Below are positions 31,855 to 40,183 of a stretch of DNA of 64,000 bases, one piece after another (the stretch's first letter is position 1; every line of letters begins with the position of its first letter). The notes under the pieces are model-generated. The model was not told where the DNA came from and ran no database searches. It saw only the letters and a list, made by a program, of their open reading frames with translations. The stretch lies in contig VGNE01000001.1 of assembly GCA_016866215.1 (NCBI GenBank), positions 62,001 to 126,000 on the forward strand. The letters are read 5' to 3'. Source of the stretch: Chloroflexota bacterium. Lineage in GTDB: Bacteria; Chloroflexota; Anaerolineae; Anaerolineales; Villigracilaceae. A program made the position numbers and the translations under genes.

Positions 31855-32946
31855 CTATCTAATCAGCGTGGTGATCAGCCCAATAATGAATAAGCCAAGA
31901 GTAATGTAACCGGCGATCTGCTCAGCTGTATAGATGGAGAAGTGGGGCGCATCAAAATTTGTCCCGTCCAGCGCTGACGTGGTTGGCGTCTGAATTTTTC
32001 CCAGCAGGGCATCACGGAAATCAAATACGCTCTTGGGGCGGTTATCCGGATGCAGGGACATGGCCCACAAAATGGCTTTTTCCACCTGACTGCTGAGATG
32101 AGGATTAAGCTCCCGAGGCGGCACCAGGCTGCGGGTATCTAGGAAGCGTTTGCGCGCTTCAGCGGGTGGTTCATTCGTCAGCAGGTGATAGAGGGTTGCT
32201 CCGAATGAAAAAATGTCTGCGCGCGGATCAGTATGCGTATCGTCACCGCCGTATTGTTCCAAAGGCGTGTAGTGGGCTGTGCCTTGTCCATGAATGATGG
32301 TGATGGTCACTTCATCCGGCGCCATGATCTTTACCAGACCAAAATCCACAAGTTTTATTAATCCACTTGGCGTGATCTTAAGATTGCTTGGTTTGATATC
32401 ACGGTGAATAATCGGCGGGTTTTGATGGTGAAGGTAACTTAAGGCGTCCGCAATTTGCACGGCCCAGCGCATTACTTCTTTTTCAGATAGGAAGTCTTTC
32501 CTGCGGCGCGCTTCCTGCATACGCTCGCGCAAGTCCTTGCCTGGCACGAAATCCATCACCAGATAATCACGCGGACCCTCGGAGAAGAAATCAGAAACTT
32601 TTGGCAGATTGGGGTGATCGAGGCGCGCAAGTACCGAGGCTTCGCGAAAGAATTGTTCGCGTGCCTGTTTAAAAATATCATCTGGGAGAGCCTGGTTGTG
32701 CTCCACTTCCTTAAGCGCACATAGACGACCTTGCAGGCGGGTATCGTCCGCAAGATAAATACTTCCCGTGCCGCCTTGTCCGATCTGCTCACGGATTTTG
32801 TAGCGGTCACGCAGGGTCTCCCCACTCCTTAACGATTGGGGCAAATCTTCTCCTCGTTGACATCGTACCCAAATGGGTAGTTCTGTGTTCCAGCGGCGTT
32901 TTCGGCGTGTGCCACTGTTCATTTTACGAAGTGCCGCATAAATCAT
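31855..32946 (-). CDS. Serine/threonine protein kinase (Hanks type) with C-terminal membrane anchor
   Basis: A 363-residue kinase. The glycine loop IGQGGTGSIYLADD, the catalytic Lys in CALKEVE, the catalytic loop HRDIKPSNLK, DFGLVKIM and the activation segment up to TAHYTPLEQYGG are all present, so it should be active. The last 20 residues form one membrane helix (GYITLGLFIIGLITTLI), so the kinase domain sits inside the cell. There is no extracellular sensor domain. The N-terminal 48 residues are basic and unusual, and a shorter start is possible. It is divergent from an FHA regulator at 33399. Confidence 0.9.
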   Translation of the reverse strand: MIYAALRKMNSGTRRKRRWNTELPIWVRCQRGEDLPQSLRSGETLRDRYKIREQIGQGGTGSIYLADDTRLQGRLCALKEVEHNQALPDDIFKQAREQFFREASVLARLDHPNLPKVSDFFSEGPRDYLVMDFVPGKDLRERMQEARRRKDFLSEKEVMRWAVQIADALSYLHHQNPPIIHRDIKPSNLKITPSGLIKLVDFGLVKIMAPDEVTITIIHGQGTAHYTPLEQYGGDDTHTDPRADIFSFGATLYHLLTNEPPAEARKRFLDTRSLVPPRELNPHLSSQVEKAILWAMSLHPDNRPKSVFDFRDALLGKIQTPTTSALDGTNFDAPHFSIYTAEQIAGYITLGLFIIGLITTLIR

Positions 32947-33398
32947 TAAACCAGGAATATGGCATCTACTCGTGGTTTTATCAAAACCCTGGTAATTTGT
33001 GCGGCAAGCGGTAAGAATATGAAATCTACAATGTGATCATACACAAAATTCACTTTTCTGCTATATTATAAACGTCTTTGGTGGTATTGAGTGTTGCGCG
33101 GGTTCCGAGTTTCCTGATGTTTCAGACAAACACAAGATCGGGTTTTTGTCCCGGAAATATTTTTTTTAGTTTGCAGTTTAAGAAAAATTAGGTGGTGGCA
33201 CAAAGTAAGTGACGATCCTCAACGCGAATTTCACGAATGAGCGAATGCCGTGAATTTCTTCTCTTTTCATTCGTAAAATTCGCCAATTCGCGCCATTCGT
33301 GTTCCAAGAACGAAGGCCGCGCATCGGCATCACTTACAAATAGACCACTACCAAAAATTAATCTCAAATTAATGAGCAAAATATGATTTGAGGAAACC
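32947..33398. other. Divergent control region between the kinase and the FHA regulator
   Basis: No gene is seen. AT-rich sequence around 33060-33072 (CTATATTATAAA) could be a promoter -10 region. At 33209-33306 lies a quasi-palindrome of ACGAATTC-like words. The 18 nt before the FHA gene start include GAGGAAACC, a good ribosome site. The kinase and the FHA gene read away from this 450-bp segment. Confidence 0.45.
33209..33306. repeat. Quasi-palindrome of CGAATTTCACGAATG-like words
   Basis: Left part: GCGAATTTCACGAATGAGCGAATG, CCGTGAATTTC. Right part: CATTCGTAAAATTCGCCAATTCGCGCCATTCGTG. The word CGAATT/ACGAAT is repeated about every 8-12 nt and inverted across the centre. The design is the same as at 68, 6671, 36309, 40118, 45231 and 46555, with a different word. 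Confidence 0.65.
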
Positions 33399-34058
33399 AT
33401 GGAAGAAAATGAAGAAGAATTCCCCCTTCTAATTGCCCAGGACGGACTACTGAAAGGTCAGCGCTGGGCTTTAAGCCATACTTTGATGATCGGGCGCGAC
33501 CCAACCTGTGAAATCAACGTTCGAGACAGACGAGTCTCGCGTTTTCACGCACGTATCACACCCACTGTCGAAGGTGTCATTATTGAAGACCTTGGCAGTA
33601 AGAATGGCACAAACCATAATGGCGCTGAAATAACCGCGCCGGTTATGTTGCAGGATGGCGACCTGCTCAGCATCGCGCTGGCACAGCAGTTAATCTTCCT
33701 TATGTCCGATGCAACCATGCCGCTTGCAGAAGGCGCATTGCGCCCGGGGCGCCTGATGATGGATCAAAAATCCCGCCAGGTCTGGGTGAATCAACAGCAG
33801 GCAGTGCCGCCATTATCCGCACAGCAATTTAGACTATTATGGCTTCTATATGAAAAACAAGGACAGGTGATCAACCGCCCTGACCTGGTTTCTGTTGTTT
33901 GGGGAGAGGAGCAAATGGCGGGAGTGTCTGATCAGGCGCTGGATGCCCTGATCCGCCGCCTGCGAAATAGGCTTGCTATGATTGACCCAAACCATCAATA
34001 TATCGACACTGTGCGCGGTCATGGGGTGCGGCTCGACAACCCTCCCGTGGGAGAATAG
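33399..34058 (+). CDS. FHA domain and winged-helix DNA-binding regulator
   Basis: A 219-residue protein. The N-terminal FHA domain (about 20-100) has the phosphothreonine-binding pattern GRDPTCEINVRDRRVSRFHARI and NGTNHNG. The C-terminal OmpR/PhoB-type winged helix (about 125-215) has SAQQFRLLWLLYEKQGQVINR, ALDALIRRLRNRL and the wing YIDTVRGHGVRL. The FHA domain takes the place of a receiver domain, so the protein should respond to a Ser/Thr kinase. A Hanks-type kinase gene is divergent from it. This order is the reverse of EmbR, where the FHA domain is C-terminal. The PIG-L gene overlaps its stop by 1 nt. Confidence 0.88.
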   Translation: MEENEEEFPLLIAQDGLLKGQRWALSHTLMIGRDPTCEINVRDRRVSRFHARITPTVEGVIIEDLGSKNGTNHNGAEITAPVMLQDGDLLSIALAQQLIFLMSDATMPLAEGALRPGRLMMDQKSRQVWVNQQQAVPPLSAQQFRLLWLLYEKQGQVINRPDLVSVVWGEEQMAGVSDQALDALIRRLRNRLAMIDPNHQYIDTVRGHGVRLDNPPVGE

Positions 34059-34867
34059 TGAACTCCCTTAAGCTCCTTGCTGTCTTCGCTCACCCTGATG
34101 ACGAATCAATGGGGATGGGCGGCACGCTTGCAAAATATTCCACCGAAGGGGTGGATACTCACCTCGTCTGCGCTTCACGCGGGGAGAGAGGCTGGGCCGG
34201 TCCCGAGGGGCAGAATCCCGGTTTGGAGCGACTCGGCCAAATCCGCACAAAGGAATTACAGAATGCAACCGCTGTTCTCGGGATAAAGAGCCTGTCTTTT
34301 CTAGATTATATTGACGGCGACTTGGACCAGGCAGATCATACCGAAGCCATTGCCAGGATCGTCGCGCACATTCGCAGAATCCAACCGCAAGTGGTGGTGA
34401 CCTTTCCTCCCGATGGAAATTACGGCCATCCCGATCACATTGCCATTGGGCAGTTCACCGCCGCCGCCATCGTTTGCGCCGCTGACTCGGCTTACAAAAC
34501 CTCAAAAAATCTCCCCTCACACCGCGTTTCAAAACTATATTACATGGTGGATGGTGAAATCTTCGTGAATCTGATCTCCCCATTAATGGCCGATATGTCT
34601 TTCCCCGTGGATGACCAACTGCGCGGCGAAAACGCGTGGAAGGAATGGACAATCACCACGCGCATTGACACAACCGAGCATTGCCGCACAGCATGGCGGG
34701 CCATTCAATGCCATAAAAGCCAACTGGCTGCCTTAGGCGCACTGGCTGAAATACACGAAGATGCCGCAGTCGCAATCCTCGCGACGCAGGGGACTTTCTA
34801 CCGCGTATTTAGTTTGGTCAATGGGGGTAGGAAAGTGGAGGCCGATTTGTTTGAGGGGTTGAGGTGA
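34058..34867 (+). CDS. PIG-L (LmbE) family deacetylase
   Basis: A 269-residue zinc-dependent N-deacetylase. It starts with FAHPDDESMGMGGTLAKYS, the metal-binding AHPDDE motif, and has a second motif FPPDGNYGHPDHIAIG with the HPDH zinc ligands. The family removes acetyl groups from GlcNAc-linked small molecules or glycans. The substrate is unknown here, and mycothiol/bacillithiol-type thiol synthesis is only one option. It starts with GTG that overlaps the stop of the FHA regulator (TAGTG), so the two are translationally coupled. Confidence 0.9.
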   Translation: MNSLKLLAVFAHPDDESMGMGGTLAKYSTEGVDTHLVCASRGERGWAGPEGQNPGLERLGQIRTKELQNATAVLGIKSLSFLDYIDGDLDQADHTEAIARIVAHIRRIQPQVVVTFPPDGNYGHPDHIAIGQFTAAAIVCAADSAYKTSKNLPSHRVSKLYYMVDGEIFVNLISPLMADMSFPVDDQLRGENAWKEWTITTRIDTTEHCRTAWRAIQCHKSQLAALGALAEIHEDAAVAILATQGTFYRVFSLVNGGRKVEADLFEGLR

Positions 34868-34914
34868 ATTAAAGTGACAATCGCCTATAGGATGACTGCC
34901 ACTTGGTTTCTTCT

Positions 34915-36270
34915 CTATCCCATGTTCTTCTTCATCGAATACTTCAGAGCAACTTTATATATTTCACTCAATTTCTCTGCCATGGCTTTGGCTTCTGGGT
35001 TGTCTCCTTGAGATTCCATTTGGGCGACCAGCCCACTTAGCGCATCCACAAATTGCTGGTTCACGATTGCGTCGTTTTCGGTGAGCATCTTTTCAATGGC
35101 TGCTTTATCTGGCGCCAGAAGCAGTTGCTCAATGAATGCCACTTCGGGAGGCGGCATGCTGGCAGCTTGCAGTACTTGTACAATCTTTTGCAGTTTGCCC
35201 ATGCGGGTGTAATCATTCTTTTCGGAAGCCCGCCTCAGCAACTGATTGACTACTTCTACAGTATCCTGTGAAAAGCCTTCCAGATTTTCCTGCGTGGCTT
35301 TTTCAATATCTTCCTGTTCAAGTAAAGACTCAACAAATTTTTCTCCCTGTTTGAAACGAGCTTCGAGCTGTTTATCCGCTTCGCTGGTGAAGATCAGCAA
35401 TTTTTCGCGGATGCCTTCCAGTCTGGTTTTTTCTTCAGCAGAAGTTTTCTCGATCTTCTCCGTCAAATTTTGGAAGAAGACATAATCCATGCCTGCGCGT
35501 GCCAGCGAGACATAAGCACGAATGCGCGCATCCGTCTTTGCATCGAGGACGAAATCCAATAATTTTTCGCGGGTTAGTCCCTTCCCCGCCTCTTGCAGGA
35601 TCTTTTGGGCTGCTTCAAGTTCCCCGACAGATTCCTTCAATTGACGCCCGTATTCGGTCTCTTCCAACAACTGGGTTTGGATCTCAATCATGGCGCGGGC
35701 GATTGGTTCCTGTCTGCTTTGCATGGCGTTCTGTGCGATGCGGCTGAAGAGCGCAAAGAACTGTTCGTCAACGATCAATGTGTTTTGTTTGATCAATTCA
35801 GAACGCACATCCTTCGATGTGATCTGCATCAGCTTCTCCATCAACTGGACGCGTTCCTGCTGCCCCTTGAGCATTTCGGGCGTTATGCCATCCTTTCCCA
35901 AAATAGCCTCCATCATTGATTCGTAGGTCAGGTTGGCACGCGGGCTGAGCAAATAACCCTTGCGTTTTTCGGGAGGCAGTCTATCCATCACCTTCTTGAT
36001 CAGCGGACCGATCATTTTTTCCTGCTCATTTAATGGCATGGCTAATTCTGGCGGGAAGAAGGTCAGCAGTAATTCCTTGTCGTTATCGTGATAGATAATA
36101 GGCGTGGCCAGGCGGCCTTCATATCCGCAAAATTGACAACGGGCAAAGTTGGATTGTCCGCTCAACAGGCGTTGTTTGGATGCGGGTTCATGCGTTACGT
36201 CGAATAGTTGTTCGACGTTGGCAGGGATCATTTGTCTACAGCGGGGACATGCGATTGTGGTTTGAGGCAT
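34915..36270 (-). CDS. CpXC domain protein
   Basis: A 451-residue protein. The N-terminal CpXC zinc ribbon is clear: IACPRCRQMIPANVEQ and, about 40 residues on, ARCQFCGYEGRLATPIIYHD, then LLTFFPPELAMPLNEQEK. The remaining 350 residues are strongly helical, with charged heptad-like stretches (LEAAQKILQEAGKGLTREKL, TEKIEKTSAEEKTRLEGIRE) that probably form coiled coils. CpXC proteins are common in Chloroflexota and other phyla but have no proven function. It is monocistronic between two convergent or parallel gaps. Confidence 0.75.
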   Translation of the reverse strand: MPQTTIACPRCRQMIPANVEQLFDVTHEPASKQRLLSGQSNFARCQFCGYEGRLATPIIYHDNDKELLLTFFPPELAMPLNEQEKMIGPLIKKVMDRLPPEKRKGYLLSPRANLTYESMMEAILGKDGITPEMLKGQQERVQLMEKLMQITSKDVRSELIKQNTLIVDEQFFALFSRIAQNAMQSRQEPIARAMIEIQTQLLEETEYGRQLKESVGELEAAQKILQEAGKGLTREKLLDFVLDAKTDARIRAYVSLARAGMDYVFFQNLTEKIEKTSAEEKTRLEGIREKLLIFTSEADKQLEARFKQGEKFVESLLEQEDIEKATQENLEGFSQDTVEVVNQLLRRASEKNDYTRMGKLQKIVQVLQAASMPPPEVAFIEQLLLAPDKAAIEKMLTENDAIVNQQFVDALSGLVAQMESQGDNPEAKAMAEKLSEIYKVALKYSMKKNMG

Positions 36271-36308
36271 TTATAATTTCCGTATGATGCTTCGACTATC
36301 TCAGCACA

Positions 36309-36430
36309 AGTTTTGGATTTACGATTTTAGATTTACGATTGGCGGTTTTTACGGATTACGAATCACGGAATACGTAATTCGTAACCAACTACCTAACTAT
36401 CAAACTACCCAACTACCCAACTACTCAACC
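36309..36430. repeat. Word-repeat region: TTACGATT / GGAATACGTAATTCGTAA and CAACTACC words
   Basis: From 36315 the word TTTACGATT recurs (ATTTACGATTTTAGATTTACGATT), followed by GGATTACGAATCACGGAATACG and its inverted TAATTCGTAACC. Then comes a near-tandem run of AACTACC/AACTATC (about six copies) that runs into the stop codon of the oligoendopeptidase gene. Confidence 0.65.
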
Positions 36431-38229
36431 AACTCTTCCAGCCGATCAATATAACTTTTCATCACAGCGAAGGTTTCTTCAACAGGTTTGGGTGTGGTTA
36501 AATCTACGCCTGCTTTCTTTAGCGCGTCCAGCGGATATGCGGACGAACCCGATTTAAGGAAGCCTAGATAATTTTCAACCGCGTTCGGTTCGCCGCGCAG
36601 GATCTTGCCTGAAAGAGCATGTGCGCCTGAAATACCAGTGGCGTATTGATAGACATAATAGTCCGAAAAGAGATGGCCGAAGGTAGACCAGACCATACCA
36701 ACACGGGGACGATCCACTTTCACCTTGGGACCAAATCCCTCGGTGAAGAGATCAGCCATCAGGTTCTGCATTGAATCGGCGGTCAGCGGTTCGCCGCTTT
36801 CCACGCGCTGGTGAGTCTCCAATTCAAAGCGTGCCAGGATTGGCATTTGGAAAAAATATCTAAAGAAGTTTCCGCCCACGGCTTCTTCGATCAAGGCAAT
36901 CAGGAAGTTCTTGTCGGTGATGGTCTTGAGCAAATGACCGCGCATCATAACTTGATTGAAATTCGATGCCACCTCGGCCACAAAGAGCGAATAACTCGAA
37001 TATGCCAGCGGTTGGTTTTTCCAAGTGAGATGCGAGTGCATGGAATGACCCAGTTCATGGGCCAGCGTACTCATGCTTCCGACTTCGTCGGTATACGACA
37101 TCATGATGAATGGATGTGTGCCCGGGGCGCCGTATGAAAATGCTCCATTGGATTTTCCCTGGTTGGGATAGATATCCACCCAGCGTTCCTGAAGACAACC
37201 CTTGCGAAGCGTATCCACATATTCCCTGCCAAGCGGTGCAAGGCTTTCGGAGATCAGATCAACCGCTTTTTCAAAAGAGATCTTCGGTTTTTTCTTCGTG
37301 ATGGGTGCCCACATATCATAATAGGTGATTTCTTTTAATTTTAAAGCTTTACGCCGTATCTCGAAATACCTGTGCCAGACGGGAAGATTCTTTTTGAAAG
37401 TGTTAATCAGGTTGTGGAACACATCTACGGGGATATTGTTGTTGAATAGAGAGGCTTCCAGCGTGGAATTGTGTTCCCTTGCGCGCATAAAAAAGACATT
37501 ATTCTTGATGGAGGTCGAAAGGTTTGTGGCCAACGTATTCTTAAACTCGATGTGCTTGTCCATATAGCTTTCAAATGCGCTTTGCCTTACTTTGCGGTCG
37601 CTATCTTCCATCAGGGAGTTGTGGAAATTCCCCTGCGTCACTTCAACCTTTTTTCCTTTGCTATCTTTTGCGGGTGCAAACTTGAAATCCGCATTGACCA
37701 GCATACTGGTGCTGTTATCCGCGCCGCCCATTGGGTCTGCCAGCGTGCCGAGCAATTCCTCCACTTCGCTGGAACGGACATGTTCCTGCTGGCGGAAGAG
37801 GTCTCGCATACTTTGACGGTAGATACTCAAATTCTCGTTTTTGATCATCCAGTCATCCAGCGTGGCTTTGCCAATTTGAAGCAGTTCAGGATTGAGGTAT
37901 GAAACCGCCCCCGCCACCTGACCATGCATGCCCTGTGCTTTTCCGAGCATGGCAGTCGCTTTTTGGTCGGTGGTGTCCACGTTATATGAAAACGCTGCAT
38001 ACATATAAACGTGCATCACGCGTTTCATCAGCGCTTCGATGCTTTGCATCGCTTGGAGTAAAGTCTCCGGGGAAGTTCCCAGATTTCCCTGATATTTTTT
38101 TACATTGGGGATGTCTTTCAAAATGCTTTGTAATTCGGCTTCCCATTCCTTGGAGGATTTAAAAACACTTTCAGCATTCCACGTGTATTTCTTTTCTATC
38201 TTATTGCGGGGGAGGATCGTTATAGCCAT
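36421..38229 (-). CDS. pepF: Oligoendopeptidase F (M3B metallopeptidase)
   Basis: A 602-residue cytosolic zinc peptidase that cuts short peptides. The active-site motif is LAHELGHSMHSHL (HExxH) near residue 388, with the third zinc ligand Glu in SLFVAEVASNFNQ about 25 residues later. The N-terminal helical domain and the C-terminal SDYYVYQYATGISGAHALS are typical. The length matches the 600-residue family norm. The start is ATG at 38229 with AAGGATTATCTC upstream. It follows the histidine kinase gene on the same strand across a 139-bp gap containing a hairpin. Confidence 0.93.
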   Translation of the reverse strand: MAITILPRNKIEKKYTWNAESVFKSSKEWEAELQSILKDIPNVKKYQGNLGTSPETLLQAMQSIEALMKRVMHVYMYAAFSYNVDTTDQKATAMLGKAQGMHGQVAGAVSYLNPELLQIGKATLDDWMIKNENLSIYRQSMRDLFRQQEHVRSSEVEELLGTLADPMGGADNSTSMLVNADFKFAPAKDSKGKKVEVTQGNFHNSLMEDSDRKVRQSAFESYMDKHIEFKNTLATNLSTSIKNNVFFMRAREHNSTLEASLFNNNIPVDVFHNLINTFKKNLPVWHRYFEIRRKALKLKEITYYDMWAPITKKKPKISFEKAVDLISESLAPLGREYVDTLRKGCLQERWVDIYPNQGKSNGAFSYGAPGTHPFIMMSYTDEVGSMSTLAHELGHSMHSHLTWKNQPLAYSSYSLFVAEVASNFNQVMMRGHLLKTITDKNFLIALIEEAVGGNFFRYFFQMPILARFELETHQRVESGEPLTADSMQNLMADLFTEGFGPKVKVDRPRVGMVWSTFGHLFSDYYVYQYATGISGAHALSGKILRGEPNAVENYLGFLKSGSSAYPLDALKKAGVDLTTPKPVEETFAVMKSYIDRLEELVE

Positions 38230-38279
38230 GAGATAATCCTTATGTTGGTTTTTAGATTTATTTTACCATTTGGTTATCG

Positions 38280-38306
38280 TAGGGAAACAGCGTCGCTGTT
38301 TCCCTA
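38280..38306. repeat. Hairpin between the histidine kinase and pepF genes
   Basis: TAGGGAAACAGC and GCTGTTTCCCTA form a perfect 12-bp stem with a 3-nt loop. On the plus strand it is followed by ATTTTCT. It could end the kinase transcript on the minus strand only weakly and looks more like a dispersed REP-type palindrome. Confidence 0.6.
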
Positions 38307-38368
38307 ATTTTCTGTGTGTTAAATTTGCCGTATTTTAAAAACGCTGAGCAGAGCTCCGCCTCTACGAG

Positions 38369-39928
38369 TTACCTCGGAAGGGAGAAACAGATCCTCGCGC
38401 CACGACCAGGTTCGCCTTCAGGTTTCGGGTCGGTCCAGATACGCCCGCCGTGGGCTTCCACAATCGCGCGCGCAAGGTACAGTCCAAGTCCCGCACCTTT
38501 TGTCTGCTTCACGGCATTCGTCGAACGGTAGAAACGATCAAATATATGCGGGATATCTTTGGCTTCAATCCCAGGTCCCTGATCGCTTACGCAAATAACC
38601 ACCTGTTCAGTGTGCACCATACCGCTGATTTTTATCTCGCCTTCCGATGCATACTTCAACGCATTTGATACCAGATTTGAAATGACCTGCTCCAAACGAT
38701 TTTCGTCGCCGAGGATGACCGGGAAGTTTGATGGGAAATCAGTGACGAGGCGATGCTTTGGGGATTGAGGCGCAAAACGCTCGGTCACTCTTAACGCCAG
38801 GCTGGGGATGGCGACATCGGCCTGGTTCAAGCTGAGACCTCCTGCCTGCAACCGCGAGGCATCCAGCAGATCATCGATCATTTTGGATAAACGATCTGCT
38901 TCCTCTTCGATCACAGCGAGGGAATCGCTGATGGTGAGCTTATCCCACTTTGCATCGTCGCGCCGAAGTGTGGAGGCGTAGCCTTTGATCAGGGCCACCG
39001 GCGTCCGCAGTTCATGGCTGACAATCGAAATGAAGGTTGCCTTGAGTTCATCTGCCGTCCTAAAGCGTGTAATATCACGCACGCTGACTATGACATTGCG
39101 AAGTTTGCCTTCCTCGGAAAGCAATGGTGCGTAGGTGATGCCAACTGGCAGCGGCGGCGGCAGTGGGCGTTCAAGATCCCCTTCCACATACAGGGTTGCA
39201 TTGGGCGTCAGCGGCCAGCCCTCTGCAACGGATTCCTCCAGCGTTCTGCCTTGCGGCTCCTTCTTCCATTGAACGATCTCGTTATGCAATTTGTCTGTGA
39301 TCTGATGTCGTGTTTGACCGAAGAGAGTCTCAAAGGCTTCATTGCATCGTTCAATATGGAAGGCTGAGTCGAGAATCAAAATGCCGTCAGCGGCAGAATC
39401 GAGCAATGCATCCAGACGTTTCTTTTCGTAGGATACCTGCCCATAAAGCTGGGCGTTGAAGACTGCAATGGCGGCTTGATCCGCAAAGGATTGCAGGAGC
39501 ACACGATCGTTGGGAGTGAACAGGTCAGCATAATTGCGGAAAATGAATATCACGCCGATGACCTGCCCATGTGCGGCAAGCGGCAGACCCGTCCCGTTGA
39601 GCAGGCCTGTGCTGGCTGTGTAGGTCAATTCCTTTAGCATCCGGTTAAGTTCACGCACATCCAGTTCGCGCACAACTTCTTCCGCCAGCAAAGGAGAGAG
39701 ATAACTCAGGAAAGCAGGTGCAATATTATGCGCGGCAGAAACGCGCCAGCCGTCGGGTCGTTTGAGCGCGATCAAGCCTGCCTGCCCTGCCAGCATCTCA
39801 ATCGAGACGAGTAAAATGCGCGCCAGCAATTTCTCAAGGTCCAATTCCTGAGTGAGCATGCGCGAAATTTCGAGTAAATAATCTCGTTGGCGAACGCGGA
39901 AATCGGGGAGTATGTTGGAGGGGAGCAT
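38369..39928 (-). CDS. Sensor histidine kinase with GAF and PAS domains
   Basis: A 519-residue soluble kinase. Domains in order are GAF (about 20-170, ISRMLTQELDLEKLLARILL), PAS (about 178-290, LLDSAADGILILDSAFHIERC), HisKA with the phospho-accepting His in IVSHELRTPVALIKGY (near 303), and HATPase_c with the N box NRLEQVISNLVSNALKYA, G1 DQGPGIEAKDIPHIFDRFYR and G2 GAGLGLYLARAIVEAHGG. No membrane helix is present, so it senses an internal signal. There is no response regulator next to it. The ATG at 39928 has GGAGGGG just upstream. Confidence 0.92.
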   Translation of the reverse strand: MLPSNILPDFRVRQRDYLLEISRMLTQELDLEKLLARILLVSIEMLAGQAGLIALKRPDGWRVSAAHNIAPAFLSYLSPLLAEEVVRELDVRELNRMLKELTYTASTGLLNGTGLPLAAHGQVIGVIFIFRNYADLFTPNDRVLLQSFADQAAIAVFNAQLYGQVSYEKKRLDALLDSAADGILILDSAFHIERCNEAFETLFGQTRHQITDKLHNEIVQWKKEPQGRTLEESVAEGWPLTPNATLYVEGDLERPLPPPLPVGITYAPLLSEEGKLRNVIVSVRDITRFRTADELKATFISIVSHELRTPVALIKGYASTLRRDDAKWDKLTISDSLAVIEEEADRLSKMIDDLLDASRLQAGGLSLNQADVAIPSLALRVTERFAPQSPKHRLVTDFPSNFPVILGDENRLEQVISNLVSNALKYASEGEIKISGMVHTEQVVICVSDQGPGIEAKDIPHIFDRFYRSTNAVKQTKGAGLGLYLARAIVEAHGGRIWTDPKPEGEPGRGARICFSLPR

Positions 39929-40117
39929 AAATTGAACGATGAAGGCGTAAAGCTAGGGGGTTATTTTATCACTTGGGTGAGTGGGTGGGTGAACAATGGT
40001 CGTTTTAGGAGGACCTTCGAGATTTTGCGCGAAGCGTCTAGAAGGTCTTCTCTTTCTTCTTTTCACTTGTCTGTGTTGGAACCGAATTGGAAAAGCGCCC
40101 TATTCTGCTCGACCAAT

Positions 40118-40183
40118 GGATTTCATTTTCTACTAATCACTGCCCACTGATTACCGATCACTAATCACTGTTTACTGATCACT
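40118..40183. repeat. Word-repeat of ATCACTAATCACTG
   Basis: The stretch CTACTAATCACTGCCCACTGATTACCGATCACTAATCACTGTTTACTGATCACTC repeats the word ATCACT/ACTGAT about seven times in direct and inverted form. It runs up to the end of the class-III aminotransferase gene (minus strand), where it may serve as its 3' end. The preceding 39929-40117 stretch shows no gene. Confidence 0.6.

Noticed and set aside
36360-36425. Possible CRISPR-like array (AACTACC repeats)
   Set aside because: The units are only 7-8 nt with no unique spacers and no cas genes nearby. No CRISPR array was seen in the window.
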